Assembly (NCBI RefSeq): GCF_947623445.1
Contig: NC_135244.1
Span: forward strand, 20,708,860 to 20,772,859
Origin: Clavelina lepadiformis
Lineage: Eukaryota > Chordata > Ascidiacea > Aplousobranchia > Clavelinidae
Reading direction: 5' to 3'
DNA: 64,000 nt
Below are positions 62,601 through 64,000 of this stretch, piece by piece. The first letter of the stretch is position 1; each line of letters begins with the position of its first letter. The notes beneath the pieces are model-generated. The model saw nothing but the letters and a program-made list of their open reading frames with translations. It did not search any database and had not been told where the DNA came from. The translations under genes were made by a program, and so were the position numbers.

Positions 62601-64000
62601 ACAGACAAGAAACAAGAAGAAATAAAAGACGCAAATAATGTTGTTAAAGTTAGAACGTTACAATTCATGTGGAAGAAATACACATTAGGATGGTCGGAAG
62701 TAGTGGTTCTTCATAATTACTGCGTGTACTATAAATTATTTACTAACACGGAAAGACATTTGCGTCAACTTCTCAATGTTCTGCAAAGGGATATGAATCT
62801 CTTCAGGAAGAGGATCTACAAACGAAGTAAACTTTATCAAGAAAACGAAAACTTCACCAGTTTCAAATCTTGAGCGAATTATGAAAGCCAATGATTTATC
62901 CGATAATCGAAATGACAAGAAAAGCAATTTCACGCAAATGAATAAACCTTCGTGATGTTGGAGTCTTCCTTCCAGAGCTCGCATCACCAGATTTCTCCTC
63001 CTCTGCGACTCCAGTTCCGCCTCTTCGTGCTCATCTGATGTTTATCAAGAAAATGAGCTCTTACATACAACCAAGTTTTAAAGGTTTGACTTTGGCGAAT
63101 GCTAAGAAGTTTTAAGAGAACGCTACTTTTGAAGCATAAATTTAGAGAAACTGCTGGAGAAATTTAAGTGATAGTTCCTGTCCCTGAAAACACCTTAAAA
63201 ACGCCGAATACAACTATCGCATGTTTTTATTTTTTCCTGTGATATGCATATGCATGATACTGAAGCACTGAAACTCAAATTTTTACATGCTTTCTTGCAT
63301 GCACAATATTTATTTGCTGATACCACAATAATTACATCAACAAACAAGATACATCGAAACTACATTTCCAATAGAAAACACATAATTGAACTCTTCTAGT
63401 TCAAATGCTTAACAGTGATGTGCTACTCTAATGATACCTAGCACTTGCCTTGATGATTTTCATCCCCTTCATGATGGTCTGGACTCCTAAAAAGGACACG
63501 TTTAAAGATATTTACTATAACAACTGCATCGTACGTAGCCTGCTTTTTGTCAATTACTTTTTATTAAAATTGTATGCACGAAAATTTCTCATAGTATTTA
63601 GTTGTTTGAAATCTCACTGCTGTTGCGAGTTGCTTTCTTCCTGCAACTGCCTTCCAGCACCCCAGTTATGATGACGACTGTGACTTTGGTCTCGTGGCTG
63701 CTGAGGACGCGAGGGAGGAGCAATTACTGGCTCCTCTCTCCTAACATCTTCCTCCTCAACATTTCTATAAGAACAAACAATCAAAGTGACGAAAAAACAA
63801 AACCAAAAAGTGTTGGATTTAACGAAAATATCCAGCAGTGAACTGTGTTATCAAATTATCGTGTTGTTCTGCTACAATCACCTTTCCATAATCTCTTCAG
63901 GTTCATGTTCAGCTTCGTAACCAAGTCGATGTCCATGGCTAGCTGGCCACCGGTGCTCTGCATGAGGTAAGGGTACGGTGGGTGGGGTGAAGGAGTAGCG
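59606..64000 (-). CDS. leucine-rich-repeat protein, 3' 15 exons, 5' end outside window
   Basis: Exons, 5' to 3': 63882-64000 (open), 63618-63764, 63449-63486, 62948-63034, 62744-62815, 62388-62529, 62187-62263, 61712-61852, 61479-61598, 61164-61292, 60864-61013, 60629-60785, 60337-60476, 59922-60068, 59606-59790. All phases match, giving 616 aa to the stop. The N-terminal part in the window is polar, Glu/Pro/Gln/His-rich (EHEPEEIMERNVEEEDVRRE; NSQQQSPDHHEGDENHQDEH), probably disordered. Next come PLPEEIHIPLQNIEKLTQMS and IHRIGAQGRDNLTSVRNLP, then about ten LRRs of the ribonuclease-inhibitor/AMN1-like kind: LRILSLRSCSLLTDKGMETL, LVYLDLANCHQITDN, LRSLDLTNCSITDTGILHLS, LLTLDLRNTKVSDSG. The C-terminus is acidic (ESEDEDDMA). 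Such LRRs often serve as substrate-binding arms of ubiquitin ligases, but no F-box or BC-box can be claimed. The intron after 63449 starts with GC. The acceptor at 61013 is weak. Confidence 0.8.
61948..62083. mobile_element. MITE-like element in an LRR-gene intron
   Basis: The 136-bp stretch starts CAGTGGTTCCCAAC and ends in the exact complement. Its termini are close to those of the elements at 26660 and 33237. No target duplication is visible, so it may be old. It lies in the intron between the 62187-62263 and 61712-61852 exons. Confidence 0.7.
63075..63200. mobile_element. decayed copy of the 28016 MITE family
   Basis: The block ttaaaggtttgactttgg, gctaagaagttttaagaga, ctgctggagaaattt and aaaacaccttaaaaa matches the 28016-28168 element in order and spacing. 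The terminal CAG/CTG and target duplication are lost. It lies in the LRR-gene intron between 63034 and 63449. A further fragment of the family may lie near 35968-35995 (aaggtttgtcttttgcgagc). Confidence 0.6.

Noticed and set aside
1-64000. CRISPR arrays, tRNA or rRNA genes, bacterial-type promoters
   Set aside because: No repeat-spacer pattern, no B-box-like GGTTCGAATC with a cloverleaf, and no rRNA segment was seen; the window is eukaryotic.

Overview
This is a metazoan nuclear window: split genes, many small introns, long AT-rich spacers, no operons, CRISPR or tRNA genes seen. The best guess is an invertebrate chordate, most likely an ascidian tunicate. This is inferred from the close match of the conserved proteins to vertebrate orthologues, a PTH-type receptor, compact introns, and a 3' splice acceptor a few dozen bases before the ATG of repeated genes, as expected of spliced-leader trans-splicing. 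It was not proven by any search. Every gene I can support lies on the minus strand.

Layout from low to high coordinates. 1-835: the 5' end of the U5 snRNP GTPase EFTUD2. 3208-7986: a complete 13-exon PMS2 mismatch-repair endonuclease gene, including one GC-AG intron. 8799-31433: a tandem array of a tetratricopeptide-like (TPR) gene family of unknown function. It holds six intact two-exon genes, one gene in which two TPR modules are fused through a Pro/Ser/Thr-rich linker exon, and three pseudogenes. DNA transposons have landed in it: a piggyBac remnant in an intron, a hAT-type MITE inside a pseudogene exon and another in a spacer. 34854-54379: a parathyroid-hormone-receptor-like class B GPCR. 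It has two alternative, phase-incompatible copies of the exon that completes the hormone-binding domain, and a signal-peptide exon about 12 kb upstream. 56305-58103: a tentative small unidentified gene. 59606-64000: the 3' 15 exons of an unidentified leucine-rich-repeat protein gene that runs off the window.

EFTUD2 and PMS2 are conserved housekeeping genes and the receptor is a conserved signalling gene. The TPR array between them looks like a lineage-specific expansion. Its copies share a fixed architecture: a short acidic exon 1 beginning MAS, a phase-1 intron, and one large exon ending in two TPR-like repeats and a KCID(L/Y)-type tail. They differ strongly in sequence, and the array shows birth, decay, truncation and fusion. 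The array and the duplicated receptor exon are the most interesting things here. Splice models were made by eye from GT/GC-AG sites, phase continuity and remembered family sequences; no alignment or transcript was available.
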